From: Algoriphagus ratkowskyi
Lineage (GTDB): Bacteria > Bacteroidota > Bacteroidia > Cytophagales > Cyclobacteriaceae
DNA: 64,000 bases
Direction of reading: 5' to 3'
Assembly (NCBI RefSeq): GCF_002150505.1
Contig: NZ_MSSV01000003.1
Coordinates: 124,001-188,000 of the forward strand
Made by a program: the position numbers and the translations under genes. Below the pieces are notes generated by a model. It did not search any database and had not been told where the DNA came from. It was given only the letters and a program-made list of their open reading frames with translations. Positions 1-8,695 of this stretch are shown piece after piece (positions within the stretch are counted from its first letter, which is position 1; each line of letters starts with the position of its first letter).

Positions 1-37
1 TAATGGCGCATTTCCATATTTCGTAAAAATATCAAGA

Positions 38-74
38 GTAGGTTTAGAATATTATCTCTAAACCTACATTTTTT
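38..74 (+). terminator. Intrinsic terminator of a gene left of the window
   Basis: A perfect 11-bp inverted repeat (38-48 with 57-67, loop of 8) is followed by ATTTTTTG. It probably ends a plus-strand gene whose body lies upstream of position 1. The palindrome could also act on the minus strand, but no minus-strand gene ends here. Confidence 0.7.
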
Positions 75-413
75 GTAAATTTTAAAATCTTAGGGTTATT
101 TTAGCTATAAATTACTCAGGTAAATTATAGAATTCATTAAATCTGGTATGATTTTCTTCTTTTAAATTCACGAATTAAAATTATTTTAAAAGTTTTTTTC
201 ACAAAATTTACATCGGAAATGGTACGACATAAGCTTACTTCTTGATTAGTTTATTCTGTAATTTTTAATATGACAGATAAATATTCTTTAAATCGGCTAA
301 AACCCCCAATACAATGACTTTCGCTATCGATTGCGGAAACATTTTATTAAATTCATAATTATTCCATTGATACATTATGAAATCATTAACAATAATCTTT
401 TTTTATTGAAGTA
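75..413. other. AT-rich spacer without a recognisable gene
   Basis: Very AT-rich sequence between the terminator at 38-74 and the promoter at 414-444. I see no ORF of convincing length, no RNA gene and no clear repeat. Confidence 0.5.
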
Positions 414-444
414 TTTGTAATTGAATTTTCCAGTCGTACCTTTG
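414..444 (+). promoter_or_regulatory. Bacteroidota-type promoter for the secreted protein at 568
   Basis: TTTG at 414-417 and TACCTTTG at 437-444 are separated by 19 bases. This matches the -33 TTTG / -7 TAnnTTTG consensus used by the primary sigma factor of Bacteroidota. Transcription would start near 450 and give a leader of about 120 nt. Confidence 0.7.
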
Positions 445-449
445 AATTA

Positions 450-567
450 TAGTAACAGTCCAATCGGTTACCCCGATGGATAATGTAACCCAAAATACCC
501 CACCTAGAGACGGATCAGCCGTCTGGCGGTTACATAAAATTAGAACCTATTCAAACCAATTATTAAA
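450..567 (+). promoter_or_regulatory. Structured 5' leader with mutually exclusive hairpins
   Basis: The probable leader holds four alternating complementary segments: GTAAC (452-456), GGTTAC (466-471), GTAACC (485-490) and GGTTAC (528-533). Each can pair with either neighbour. ATCGG/CCGAT (463-467/473-477) is a further competing hairpin, and AGACGG/CCGTCT (508-513/519-524) forms a perfect six-base stem with a five-base loop. Such alternation is typical of attenuators and riboswitches, but I recognise no known class and see no U-tract, so control of translation or stability is as likely as termination. The pairing is visible; the regulatory role is inference. Confidence 0.4.
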
Positions 568-1134
568 ATGAAAAAATTATTCACATTGCTTTTCGTAGCG
601 GGGATCGCTGCAGGAGCCTTTGCCAAATCTGAAGGAACGACTGTTCAAATCAGACAAACTGAAAAGACTAAAGTAGCGGTATCATTTAATGAAGCACCAA
701 ATGGTACTGTGATCGTAAAAATCACAGATTCAGATGATCGTCTAGTCTTGAGAGACAGAATCACTAAAGACGAAGCCTTCGCGAAGAAATACGATCTTAA
801 GGCTCTTCCTCAAGGAAGCTATTCTATTGAAGTAACCGACGGTTCAGGCGTATTAAAAACCGAGTCTTTCAACAATTTTGTAGCAGAATCTCCAGCTGTA
901 TTCTCTAGAGTAATTCAAATGGGAGACGATCAGTACAGATTGCTTGTAAGCAACCTACAATCTAAAGAAGTAGAAGTGATGATCTACGATGGAGACAAAT
1001 TGATCCACACGGAGAAAATCGATAACCCACAGGGACTTCACAAAATCTACACACTTAGCAACCTAAGCGAAGCAGGCATCAGCTTTAAAGTGAAAACTGC
1101 ATCAGGATTTGAAGGATACGTGACTAGCCTTTAA
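568..1134 (+). CDS. Small secreted protein, function unknown
   Basis: The 188-residue product starts with a clear signal peptide (MKKLF, hydrophobic core, cleavage probably after AGAFA near residue 19). The mature part looks like two beta-rich segments of about 80 residues (roughly 25-105 and 107-188), each with the pattern of an Ig-like or C-terminal sorting-type fold: charged strands, a GxY/GLH turn and an ending xxSF or GYVTSL. It lacks the length and motifs of a genuine T9SS sorting domain on a cargo protein. It sits alone behind a good promoter and a structured leader and is followed by a strong terminator, which suggests an abundant, regulated periplasmic or surface protein. I do not recognise a function. 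Confidence 0.75.
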   Translation: MKKLFTLLFVAGIAAGAFAKSEGTTVQIRQTEKTKVAVSFNEAPNGTVIVKITDSDDRLVLRDRITKDEAFAKKYDLKALPQGSYSIEVTDGSGVLKTESFNNFVAESPAVFSRVIQMGDDQYRLLVSNLQSKEVEVMIYDGDKLIHTEKIDNPQGLHKIYTLSNLSEAGISFKVKTASGFEGYVTSL

Positions 1135-1157
1135 GCTAAACCAACGTTCTATGTATG

Positions 1158-1190
1158 AGCCCCGCTTGAGAAATCAGGCGGGGCTTTTGA
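1158..1190. terminator. Bidirectional terminator between convergent genes
   Basis: Perfect 8-bp GC-rich stem (1158-1165 with 1178-1185) followed by TTTT on the plus strand. It lies between the stop of the secreted protein gene and the stop of the minus-strand SDR gene, so it can serve both, although the minus-strand U-tract is poor. Confidence 0.75.
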
Positions 1191-1193
1191 TTT

Positions 1194-2042
1194 TTAGGAG
1201 CCTATGATTTCTCCTCCATTGACATGAATGAACTGTCCAACTATATAGCTAGCGTCTTTGCTAGCCAGATAAACATAGGCAGGAGCTACCTCACTCGGCT
1301 GCCCTGCTCTGCCCAATGCAGTGTCCTGTCCAAAATCTGTGACATCATCAAAGGTAGCTGGTATAAGTGGAGTCCAGATCGGACCGGGAGCTACACCATT
1401 TACTCTGATTTTTTTTGGAGCCAGATTTTTAGCGAGTGATCGGGTAAAAGCTACAATTGCACCTTTTGTACTTGCATAATCAATCAAGTGCTCGCTTCCA
1501 CGATACGAAGTAACTGAGCTGGTATTAATTATTGAATCTCCTTCACTCAAATGCGGTAGAGCGGCTTGAGACGTGTAGAAAAAAGAGAAAATATTGGTTT
1601 GAAAGGTTTTTTCTAGTTGCTCCGCTGTGATTTCTTCAATAGAATCCTTTGAATGTTGCTCTGCGGCATTGTTAACCAGAATGTTTAGCTGTCCAAACTC
1701 GCTTACAGTTTTAGAGACTATGCTCTCACAAAATTCTTTTTTCTGAAGATTTCCTTTAATCAGTAAGCAACGCTGACCTTCCTTTTCAATCATTTTTTTA
1801 GTGTCTTTTGCATCCTTGTCTTCGCTGAGATACACAATAGCGACATCGGCACCCTCTCTGGCAAAGTGTACCGCAACACTTCTCCCAATCCCACTGTCTC
1901 CTCCAGTAATGAGTGCTACTTTTCCTTTGAGTTTTTCGCTGCCTTTGTAATCGCTTCGAATCACTTCAGGTTCAGGCTTCATTTTCGATTCAGATCCCGG
2001 CAGGCTCTGACTTTGATCTTCAAATTCAGTTGGCTTTTTCAT
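1194..2042 (-). CDS. SDR-family oxidoreductase (YghA/YhdF-like)
   Basis: 282-residue short-chain dehydrogenase/reductase. After about 40 polar residues rich in Glu and Lys, the Rossmann fold begins with the glycine motif TGGDSGIGR (about 46-54), followed by the NNAA motif, the catalytic Ser in NTSSVTSYRG and the YASTK Tyr/Lys pair. The C-terminus ends in an NGGEIIG turn. The long polar N-terminus is typical of the general-stress SDR subgroup of YghA/YhdF; substrate and direction cannot be read from sequence. It lies 9 bp downstream of the small Rho-N-like gene at 2052-2300, so the two are probably cotranscribed, perhaps as stress genes (inference). Confidence 0.88.
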   Translation of the reverse strand: MKKPTEFEDQSQSLPGSESKMKPEPEVIRSDYKGSEKLKGKVALITGGDSGIGRSVAVHFAREGADVAIVYLSEDKDAKDTKKMIEKEGQRCLLIKGNLQKKEFCESIVSKTVSEFGQLNILVNNAAEQHSKDSIEEITAEQLEKTFQTNIFSFFYTSQAALPHLSEGDSIINTSSVTSYRGSEHLIDYASTKGAIVAFTRSLAKNLAPKKIRVNGVAPGPIWTPLIPATFDDVTDFGQDTALGRAGQPSEVAPAYVYLASKDASYIVGQFIHVNGGEIIGS

Positions 2043-2051
2043 AATTTTAGT

Positions 2052-2300
2052 TTAAGAGTTTCGGAGTGCGTCTATCAGTTCTTTTTTCGTCATTTTGGAT
2101 CTCCCTTCGATTCCTACTTTTTTTGCCTGATCATAAACTTCTTGTTTGGTACGTTTATCATAGGCTTCCGCTTTGCCTCCTTTTTTCCCCGAATCGGGTG
2201 TATTGGCGATACGTGCAGCTTTCGATTTACTCATTCCTTTATTTAAAAGCGCTTCGTATTGAGCGTCGTTTTTGATATGTGGTCCGTGGTTTTTTGCCAT
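2052..2300 (-). CDS. Small basic protein with Rho-N/SAP-like C-terminus
   Basis: 82 residues, strongly basic. The N-terminal half (KNxxQYEALxxKGMSKSKAARIAN) resembles small conserved stress-associated proteins found in many bacteria. The C-terminal 35 residues (TKQEVYDQAKKVGIEGRSKMTKKELIDALRN) have the helix-turn-helix pattern of Rho termination factor N-terminal or SAP-like domains, which bind nucleic acid in other proteins. It is the first gene of a probable two-gene unit with the SDR at 1194-2042. A role in DNA or RNA binding is inference. Confidence 0.75.
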   Translation of the reverse strand: MAKNHGPHIKNDAQYEALLNKGMSKSKAARIANTPDSGKKGGKAEAYDKRTKQEVYDQAKKVGIEGRSKMTKKELIDALRNS

Positions 2301-2475
2301 GATTTCCGGATTTTTTTAGAGTTTTAATGAATTCCAGACAGGTTTCATACCCAAGTACAGAATCTATCAGCCCTATGAATACAAAGAAAAAGCCAGCAAC
2401 ATTCTCGAATAGATCGAATAAGTATTGTGCTAGCTTAATAAGTATTCTGCGACTTACGGTAAATAGAATTTAATC

Positions 2476-2509
2476 AAAAAAAGCGGAGCATCTCTGCTCC
2501 GCTTTTTTC
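2476..2509. terminator. Strong bidirectional intrinsic terminator
   Basis: Perfect 9-bp stem (2482-2490 with 2495-2503) and four-base loop, with A-tract before and T-tract after. It lies about 90 bp past the stop of the minus-strand M14 gene at 2599 and probably ends that operon. The rest of 2301-2598 shows nothing I can name. Confidence 0.8.
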
Positions 2510-2598
2510 TATAGGTTATTTACATTAATGATTCCGAGGTAACTTAACCAAAATCAGATAGGTCAAGCTCTGAAATGACTTCGGTCTTCCAGCTTAAT

Positions 2599-4338
2599 TT
2601 ATTTCTCTTTCTTCCAGCTCGCCTTTCCGCCCTTGGCAGAATCCACATTGATGGAATAGTTAGATCCTGAAGACACAATCCACTTCACTTTCACTCCAGT
2701 CATTCCTGGTATGTTAGCTACATGCATTTTCTCCGGGTTGTTTTTTTGCTCAGTTACCTTATTGAAGTCTTCATCATCTACAACAAACCCTGCGACTACT
2801 TTTGCACCAGTGATGCTGACGTAGTCAGGTCTTTCAATATTGTATTTTAGATCCTGACTTGCGTGAGTTGGCATCAAGCGCTCGTTATAAATCGTGGCTG
2901 TGATAGCTTTCAAACCTCCACCAAGATCTTCTTCCTTCACGTCCAGCACAGATAGCTTTGGTGTATGATACGCATGATAGATCGTGAACGCAATATTTCT
3001 ATGTGCATCTTGCTCCAGCAAGAAGCCAGGATGAGCACGACCGACGTTCTTCTTAAAGCCACCAATTTCAACAGTTCCAAACTGTGGGTGGTCAAATTCA
3101 CTCCAGTTCACAAAGGCATCTCCCATTGTTAATAACTCATCCACTTTGAACAGTTCATCTTGACCACGACCTTGAGATTCTTTGTGGAAATACAGGTAAG
3201 GAACCATCAGTTCATTGGTATAAGTAAATATGCCACGTACACCATAAAACCAATCTAATTCTCCACCAAATACAGAATATAAATCTTTGTAAACAGTCAA
3301 ATATCTGTACCCAGGAATCATCTCCGCACCTTTGGTTGCAATTGCATCATAGATTCTAATGTCCTCCCTGTTGTAAGTACTTATATCTTCTTCAGCACCT
3401 GGTCCACGAAGGATCATTCCTCCTGAATTGTGGAAACTCTGAGCTCCAGCAATGTTAGGATGCTTCATCACAAACTCCATAATAGAACGGTTCTCAGGAA
3501 GTGTGAAAGGATACCTCAAAGCACCACCTTGGATATAATCTGGCTGCCAGTTCCATCCCCAATCTCTGTTCGGATCATAATATCCAATGCCATCGTCATT
3601 CACACGTCCATCGCCATCGCCGTCTGTACCTTCTTGGCCAAGCATTTCATACTCACCCATTTTATCAGAACCTACCATGATAAGTTTACGCGGATCCTGA
3701 GGATCTTTGATGAAGCGACCTGTTGGTGACTTTCTGATCATCATCGTGATATTACCATCTCCATCGAGATCATCCATTCCATCTTCTCCAGCTACTCCAT
3801 CACCGTCACTATCTAGAATCATCATTCCAGATCGAGGTGAATTCGCGGTATTTGGTTCTAAGAAAAAGTTATTTCTTGCATCAGGATTGATGGTTGGAGT
3901 AATGTAAAATACCTTATCCTTCAACAGCTGCTTGATAAACTCATTATCAGCAAACATCTCAGTCAAGTACCAAGCTCCGTATAGAGAGAATTCTCCTCCT
4001 TGTATTTCGTTAGAGTGAATATTTCCATCGATCCACATACCTGGCTTTTCCGTGTCCTTTCCAGTAGAAAAATCCGTAATCGTCATAGTCCACATGTCGC
4101 GTCCTTCATAGGATTTGCCAATTGATTCGAGTTTGACTAGGCCAGGATGTGCTGCCGCAATTTTTTTCATATTATCCACCAAACCTTCATATGTATAATA
4201 TCTATTGAAAGCGATAGCTACTTTAGGATTGTGTGGAGTGCCTACAGCACGGAAGAACTTCTCCTGAGCATCGGCTTTATAACTCACTAGGCTAAGTACA
4301 CTTACAGCCAATGCAAGAATTATATTCGTTGTTTTCAT
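2599..4338 (-). CDS. M14-family zinc carboxypeptidase, secreted
   Basis: Metallocarboxypeptidase expected to cleave C-terminal residues from peptides outside the cytoplasm. I place the start at 4338 because the protein then begins with a proper signal peptide (MKTTNIILALAVSVLSL, cleavage near DAQ-24); the open frame continues 33 codons further upstream without signal-like sequence. In the 579-residue product the zinc ligands H108 and E111 (HSNE), the third ligand H303 (SFHNSGG), the NR motif (R258) and the general base E376 (TNEL) are all present. Two Asp/Gly-rich insertions (about 176-195 and 239-250) resemble calcium-binding loops. It lies about 100 bp downstream of a paralogue that lacks these residues. 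Confidence 0.9.
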   Translation of the reverse strand: MKTTNIILALAVSVLSLVSYKADAQEKFFRAVGTPHNPKVAIAFNRYYTYEGLVDNMKKIAAAHPGLVKLESIGKSYEGRDMWTMTITDFSTGKDTEKPGMWIDGNIHSNEIQGGEFSLYGAWYLTEMFADNEFIKQLLKDKVFYITPTINPDARNNFFLEPNTANSPRSGMMILDSDGDGVAGEDGMDDLDGDGNITMMIRKSPTGRFIKDPQDPRKLIMVGSDKMGEYEMLGQEGTDGDGDGRVNDDGIGYYDPNRDWGWNWQPDYIQGGALRYPFTLPENRSIMEFVMKHPNIAGAQSFHNSGGMILRGPGAEEDISTYNREDIRIYDAIATKGAEMIPGYRYLTVYKDLYSVFGGELDWFYGVRGIFTYTNELMVPYLYFHKESQGRGQDELFKVDELLTMGDAFVNWSEFDHPQFGTVEIGGFKKNVGRAHPGFLLEQDAHRNIAFTIYHAYHTPKLSVLDVKEEDLGGGLKAITATIYNERLMPTHASQDLKYNIERPDYVSITGAKVVAGFVVDDEDFNKVTEQKNNPEKMHVANIPGMTGVKVKWIVSSGSNYSINVDSAKGGKASWKKEK

Positions 4339-4440
4339 ATGTTTATAATTTTCTTCAAATGGCCATATGGAATCTCGAATGGCAAAAATTATTCTTTGTG
4401 TCAAGCTCGTCTCAATGCTAAATTTCATCATTTTCATGGC

Positions 4441-6048
4441 TTAGAGTTTAACAGTTGTAGTTGTGAATCCGACATGCGAAGCCCCGGCTTTCACCGTTAC
4501 ATTTCCAGCACCACGGACTATCCAGCTAAAACTGGCCTTCTCGTAAGCTCCCAATGAGTCCTTCAACTCGATTTTATTTCCAGCGACGATTTTATCCGCA
4601 TCTGCACTCATATCGATTCTGATTTTGCGTAGCCAACGGGAATTCGCACCCATTTCTGAATGGGTAGGGAGAGCTGAATTATTAAAAAGATCCATTGTCA
4701 CTCGGGTCAACCCGTTACCAAGCGACTCAGTTTTCACATTATGAATCTCGAGTTTTGGTTGCATCTCAGCCAGCTTCAAGATAAAGTCTGTATGCTGATC
4801 AGCGATTTCTTCGACTTTATCAAAAGTGGGGGTAGTCATGGCAAAAGGCTTGATTCCACCCACCTCGACTTTTTTTCCTGGGAAATCTGGATGCTGAATT
4901 GCTGTCCAAGGAATAAAAACATCAGACTTACCCAGTGAATCCGCCCAAGCTAAGTAATTAGCTTCAGCGTTTGACTTTGCTTTTCCTGTAGAATCCTTGA
5001 ACTCAGGAGTCCAATATCCAGGCGTACCGAAGCTCAATCTTCCAAAGTGGAAATATGCCCACTGAAAGAAATCACCATCAGTTCCCTGATTATCTTGCTG
5101 AAAAGCTTTCTGCTTTACGGTCTCTTTGTACATGTCAGACACCAGTACATTAATGGCTAGATCTTTTTCAAGAATCGAGGTCACAATTCTCTTTTTAGCA
5201 TTTCCTGCATTGTACTTCAGCGGTGATGACAAGTTATTTGCAGGGGAAAAAGTCACAAAAGCAAAAATATTCCACTGGTCAAATAAGTAATCTAACATTG
5301 CCCTAGTTTCCTTTTGTGTTACCGGCATATCACCTGCCAGCGGCTCAAAAACAGGGAATTTATAAGTCAATGACTTGTTGAAGGCAATACCTTCTTTCAA
5401 GTCTCCGGCAAATTTTCCGTCTTTATTGTCATCCTTTGACTCTTTATATAGAGAGTACATGCCTGATTCACCCTTGGATTTATCTGCTTTTACGAGCACA
5501 CGATCATCTTCTTTTGAGATTAAATAATCGCCCATTGAATCTTCTACCCGCATCATCGTAATCATTCCATCTCCATTCAGATCCGAATAGCCACTGCCTC
5601 CTGGCGTACCGTCTCTATCATGATCCACTACTACAGCGTTTCCTCTTCGCTCATATTTCAGGGAAGCGTGATACTGCTCGTATGCATCCGGGGACATGTT
5701 TGGGAAAATGTAGAATGTTGTAGCCTCTAATGCTGCTGCATTATCTGAAACTAGCTTTTCAGCAAACTGAACTGCAAGCTCCACGCTTAATACATCGAAA
5801 CCTTCAGCTCCACCGACAACGGCAATAGCTGGTTTTTGATCCATCTGGCCAGTGCCTACTTTCAGCACCCAGATATCTTTGCCTCCTTCAGTTTTGGTAA
5901 GTGAGGTAAGTGTAGCTGAAGAATTGGCAGCCACGCGCTGCAAACGTTGATTGAGTTGGCTGAGAGTACTATAATCTGACTGCGCAAACGCAGCTCCTGA
6001 AAGTCCCATACCACCGATCAGCAACCAACTGAGTAATGTTTTTTTCAT
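4441..6048 (-). CDS. M14 carboxypeptidase-like protein, probably catalytically inactive
   Basis: 535 residues from the start at 6048, chosen because it gives a signal peptide (MKKTLLSWLLIGGMGLSGAAFAQ). The frame extends 13 codons further upstream. The fold aligns with the neighbouring M14 enzyme: the strand before HxxE, the PDA segment (PNMSPDAYEQ), the Asp/Gly-rich loop (DHDRDGTPGG...DLNGDG) and the C-terminal beta domain. The zinc motif, however, reads GGAEGFD (E82, D85 in place of His and Glu), the NR arginine is lost, the third His is absent in FVTFSPANN, and no Glu stands in the general-base position. I infer a pseudoenzyme that binds or regulates rather than cleaves. It is the first gene of the pair. 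Confidence 0.8.
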   Translation of the reverse strand: MKKTLLSWLLIGGMGLSGAAFAQSDYSTLSQLNQRLQRVAANSSATLTSLTKTEGGKDIWVLKVGTGQMDQKPAIAVVGGAEGFDVLSVELAVQFAEKLVSDNAAALEATTFYIFPNMSPDAYEQYHASLKYERRGNAVVVDHDRDGTPGGSGYSDLNGDGMITMMRVEDSMGDYLISKEDDRVLVKADKSKGESGMYSLYKESKDDNKDGKFAGDLKEGIAFNKSLTYKFPVFEPLAGDMPVTQKETRAMLDYLFDQWNIFAFVTFSPANNLSSPLKYNAGNAKKRIVTSILEKDLAINVLVSDMYKETVKQKAFQQDNQGTDGDFFQWAYFHFGRLSFGTPGYWTPEFKDSTGKAKSNAEANYLAWADSLGKSDVFIPWTAIQHPDFPGKKVEVGGIKPFAMTTPTFDKVEEIADQHTDFILKLAEMQPKLEIHNVKTESLGNGLTRVTMDLFNNSALPTHSEMGANSRWLRKIRIDMSADADKIVAGNKIELKDSLGAYEKASFSWIVRGAGNVTVKAGASHVGFTTTTVKL

Positions 6049-6394
6049 GTTATATTTTGTTTTTAAATTCCATCTTCCTGATAACAATCTTAGTTATTGG
6101 GAAAAATCTAATTAGATCGATTAACATCATTCGGCGCAATGCACTTCCTCATGCCTGTCTGCCTTAGGCAGTCTCGATTTTATAAAGCTATTGGGTTATT
6201 CACTCCTGATATGCCGATTCTACAAAATGATCGACATCTGAATTTTACCAAAATTTAGTGACAAAATCCCTTTTCATTTTTCTGGAAGCTGAAATAACTC
6301 TTGAATGGATTTTGCTCGGGATGAATGGGGTCGTATAACTACTATTGTGCAGCTGCGGAAAATTCGCTTATTTAAAGGCCTTAGCGTATTTATA
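6049..6394. other. Intergenic region between divergent genes with one REP-like palindrome
   Basis: This spacer separates the minus-strand M14-like gene from the plus-strand universal stress protein gene. It contains a palindromic repeat at 6151-6173 (listed separately). I see no convincing promoter and no other gene. Confidence 0.5.
6151..6173. repeat. REP-like palindrome, copy 1
   Basis: TGCCTG followed by a hairpin CTGCC-tta-GGCAG (59-63/67-71 of the 6100s). The same TGCCTG...GGCAGG theme recurs at 9960-9983 and 17454-17475, all in spacers. Confidence 0.5.
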
Positions 6395-7222
6395 ATGTAT
6401 AAAAAAGTAGCTCTTGCCATTGCTTTCTCTCCTACGATAGAAGCTCTTATTTCTGAAACTAAGCGACTTGTCGAGCTTTTTGGCTCCGAGTTGATCTTAA
6501 TTCATATCGGTAAAAAAACCGATGAGCTAGAAACCCAGCTCGAAGAGATTATAATAAAAACAGGTTTGGATATTCTAAACACTAAATTAATCTGGAAAGA
6601 AGGTAAGCCGGTACATATGATTCTAGAAGCATGTGCCGAAGAAAAGGCAGATCTTCTAATTATAGGCGCTCTCAAACGTGAGGGCATCCTCACTTATTAC
6701 CTGGGCTCAGTAGGCAGAAAATTAATCCGAAAATCCAAATGCTCTATTCTGACTTTGATCGATCCTAGAGTAGAAGCAGAGAGGTTTTCCAAAGTAGTTG
6801 TCAACGGCACTCAGATGGAGATCACTCCGAAGGTTATCTCAAAAGCATTGAAATTCTGCCAGATTGAGAATGTATCGCAAGTCCATATTTTAAACGAAAT
6901 CAAGTTGTATGCTTTTCGGATGGCTACAGCTTCAAAAGGATCTGAAGATGAAGTGTCTAATACACGTCGTAAATTGATTCAGGACGAAATCGTCTATGTC
7001 CAAGATATTCTTAAGGATTTAGACAAAACAGGCTTAAAAATAAATATCAAAATTACTGCTGGAAAATGGGCGGTTGAATTGGTTCGGTATTGCGAGGCTT
7101 TTAAAGCAGATTTATTGATTCTGGGTGATGAGCGTGGCTATACTTTTATCGACAGGCTCTTTCCCCATGACCTCGAGGATGTTTTATCAGAACTTCCTTG
7201 CAATCTATTAATTATCAAATAA
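6395..7222 (+). CDS. Tandem universal stress protein (UspA family)
   Basis: 275 residues from the start at 6395 (MYKKVALAIAFSP), where UspA folds normally begin; the frame runs 30 codons further upstream without family similarity. Domain 1 (about 1-125) carries ADLLIIGALKREG followed by YLGSVGRKLIRKSKCSIL, close to the GxxG-(9)-G(S/T) nucleotide-binding pattern of Usp proteins. Domain 2 (about 130-275) ends with ADLLILGDERGYTFIDRLFPHDLEDVLSELPCNLLII and is more degenerate. Four bases separate it from the antiporter gene, so the pair is an operon in which the Usp may regulate transport, as seen for fused Kef/Usp proteins in other bacteria (inference). Confidence 0.85.
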   Translation: MYKKVALAIAFSPTIEALISETKRLVELFGSELILIHIGKKTDELETQLEEIIIKTGLDILNTKLIWKEGKPVHMILEACAEEKADLLIIGALKREGILTYYLGSVGRKLIRKSKCSILTLIDPRVEAERFSKVVVNGTQMEITPKVISKALKFCQIENVSQVHILNEIKLYAFRMATASKGSEDEVSNTRRKLIQDEIVYVQDILKDLDKTGLKINIKITAGKWAVELVRYCEAFKADLLILGDERGYTFIDRLFPHDLEDVLSELPCNLLIIK

Positions 7223-7225
7223 CCG

Positions 7226-8461
7226 ATGGAAAGTTTAGCACACAAAGACGTAATCAATCTGCTTCTGCAGCTTGCGAGTATGTTGCTGGCTGCACGGGTT
7301 TTTGCAGAAATCGCTCAAAAACTCAATCAACCTTCGGTAGTTGGCGAAATAATCGCTGGTATCGTACTGGGACCCACCATTTTGGGATCCTTCGGACCTG
7401 AAGTTTTTGAATTTTTATTCAGGAGCAATCCATCCTCTAATTTGGCATTGGATGGAATAGTACAAATGGCAGTAATTCTCCTGCTCTTTGTAGCAGGGCT
7501 GGAAGTAGAACTTCATTTAGTTTGGTCACAAGGAAAATCTGCCGTAGTAATCAGCCTCTTGGGACTTGTAGTTCCATTTATATTAGGATTTATTTTCCCC
7601 TATTTCTTTTTCGACTTCTTTGGATTGGGAGATGGAGATAGGTTGCTATTTTCACTCTTTTTGGGCACAGCCATGTCCATCACCGCACTCCCCGTCGTCG
7701 TCAGGATCTTAATGGACATGAACTTGTTCAAGACGAAAATGGGAATGGTGATAGTGGCAGGAGCCATGGTAAATGACATCATCGGCTGGCTTATCTTCTC
7801 AGTAATTCTTTCTTTCATGGGACAAAGTTCCAACTTATCCCTTTTCAGCACCATAGGAATTACCTTACTTTTCACAGCATTCATGTTGACCCTAGGAAAG
7901 GCACTTATTGATCGCATTTTACCTTGGATAAACAAAAATTTAGCATGGCCTGGAGGCATATTATCACTCTCCATGGCCTTTTGTTTTATAGCAGCAGCAT
8001 TCACTGAGTGGCTCGGAATCCACGCCATTTTTGGGGCCTTTATTTTTGGAGTAGCACTTGGAGATTCAGATCACATGTCAGAAAAAGCCAAGGAAATCAT
8101 TCACCAATTTATCAACAACATCTTTGCACCACTGTTTTTTGTTTCTATTGGACTAAAAATTAATTTCGCCGCTAATTTTGACATTTTGCTGATCTTGGCA
8201 ATTCTGGTTATCTCTTTTACTGGCAAAATAGTAGGAAGTGGATTTGGAGCTTATCGTTCTGGCTATACCTTCAGAGATGCGTTAGCTGTGGGCTTTGGTA
8301 TGAATGCAAGAGGAGCTATGGAAATCATCCTTGGCATAATAGCCTTGGAGTATGGATTGATAGATGAAAAACTTTTTGTCGCACTCGTAGTAATGGCATT
8401 AGTCACCTCTATGACAAGTGGGCCATTGATGAAATGGGCGCTCCGCGAAAAGCCCGCCTAA
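7226..8461 (+). CDS. Cation/proton antiporter (CPA2 family, Kef/NapA-like)
   Basis: 411 residues with about 12 predicted membrane segments. Family signs are the opening VINLLLQLASMLLAARVFAEIAQKLNQPSVVGEIIAGIVLGP, the FVAGLEVE motif, and the ND pair in VAGAMVNDIIGW, which marks the ion site of CPA2 exchangers; FFVSIGLKI and the late GFGMNARGAMEIILG segment complete the pattern. It should exchange Na+ or K+ for protons at the inner membrane. It has no TrkA-N regulatory domain, and the universal stress protein encoded just upstream may take that role. Ion specificity is not visible. Confidence 0.92.
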   Translation: MESLAHKDVINLLLQLASMLLAARVFAEIAQKLNQPSVVGEIIAGIVLGPTILGSFGPEVFEFLFRSNPSSNLALDGIVQMAVILLLFVAGLEVELHLVWSQGKSAVVISLLGLVVPFILGFIFPYFFFDFFGLGDGDRLLFSLFLGTAMSITALPVVVRILMDMNLFKTKMGMVIVAGAMVNDIIGWLIFSVILSFMGQSSNLSLFSTIGITLLFTAFMLTLGKALIDRILPWINKNLAWPGGILSLSMAFCFIAAAFTEWLGIHAIFGAFIFGVALGDSDHMSEKAKEIIHQFINNIFAPLFFVSIGLKINFAANFDILLILAILVISFTGKIVGSGFGAYRSGYTFRDALAVGFGMNARGAMEIILGIIALEYGLIDEKLFVALVVMALVTSMTSGPLMKWALREKPA

Positions 8462-8574
8462 GAGTTATGGGTTAATTAAGATATTATCTAACATAAAAAT
8501 AATAATGGCAGACTTAAAAATAGTTTAGACCAAATCTGAAACACTATCATTTTTAAATATGCTATTTCAAAACA

Positions 8575-8598
8575 AACCCGGCACTTGTCGGGTTTTTT
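8575..8598 (+). terminator. Intrinsic terminator after the Usp-antiporter operon
   Basis: AACCCG (8575-8580) pairs with CGGGTT (8589-8594), loop of 8, followed by TTTT. It separates the antiporter operon from hemH. Confidence 0.7.
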
Positions 8599-8635
8599 CA
8601 CTTTAATAGATTCATTGACTATTTGATTCTTTGAA

Positions 8636-8667
8636 TTTAGATAATGGTATCAAAGACACTATTTTTG
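8636..8667 (+). promoter_or_regulatory. hemH: Candidate hemH promoter
   Basis: A perfect TAnnTTTG -7 element (TATTTTTG, 8660-8667) lies 29 bp before the hemH start. The -33 element is weaker (TTTA at 8636-8639, spacing 20). Confidence 0.4.
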
Positions 8668-8695
8668 AGAATTAATTGAAAGTAAAAAAAAGTAG

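Noticed and set aside
3430..3907. Plus-strand frames inside the M14 gene
   Set aside because: Antisense shadows of a long conserved gene, caused partly by its Asp/Gly-rich repeats.
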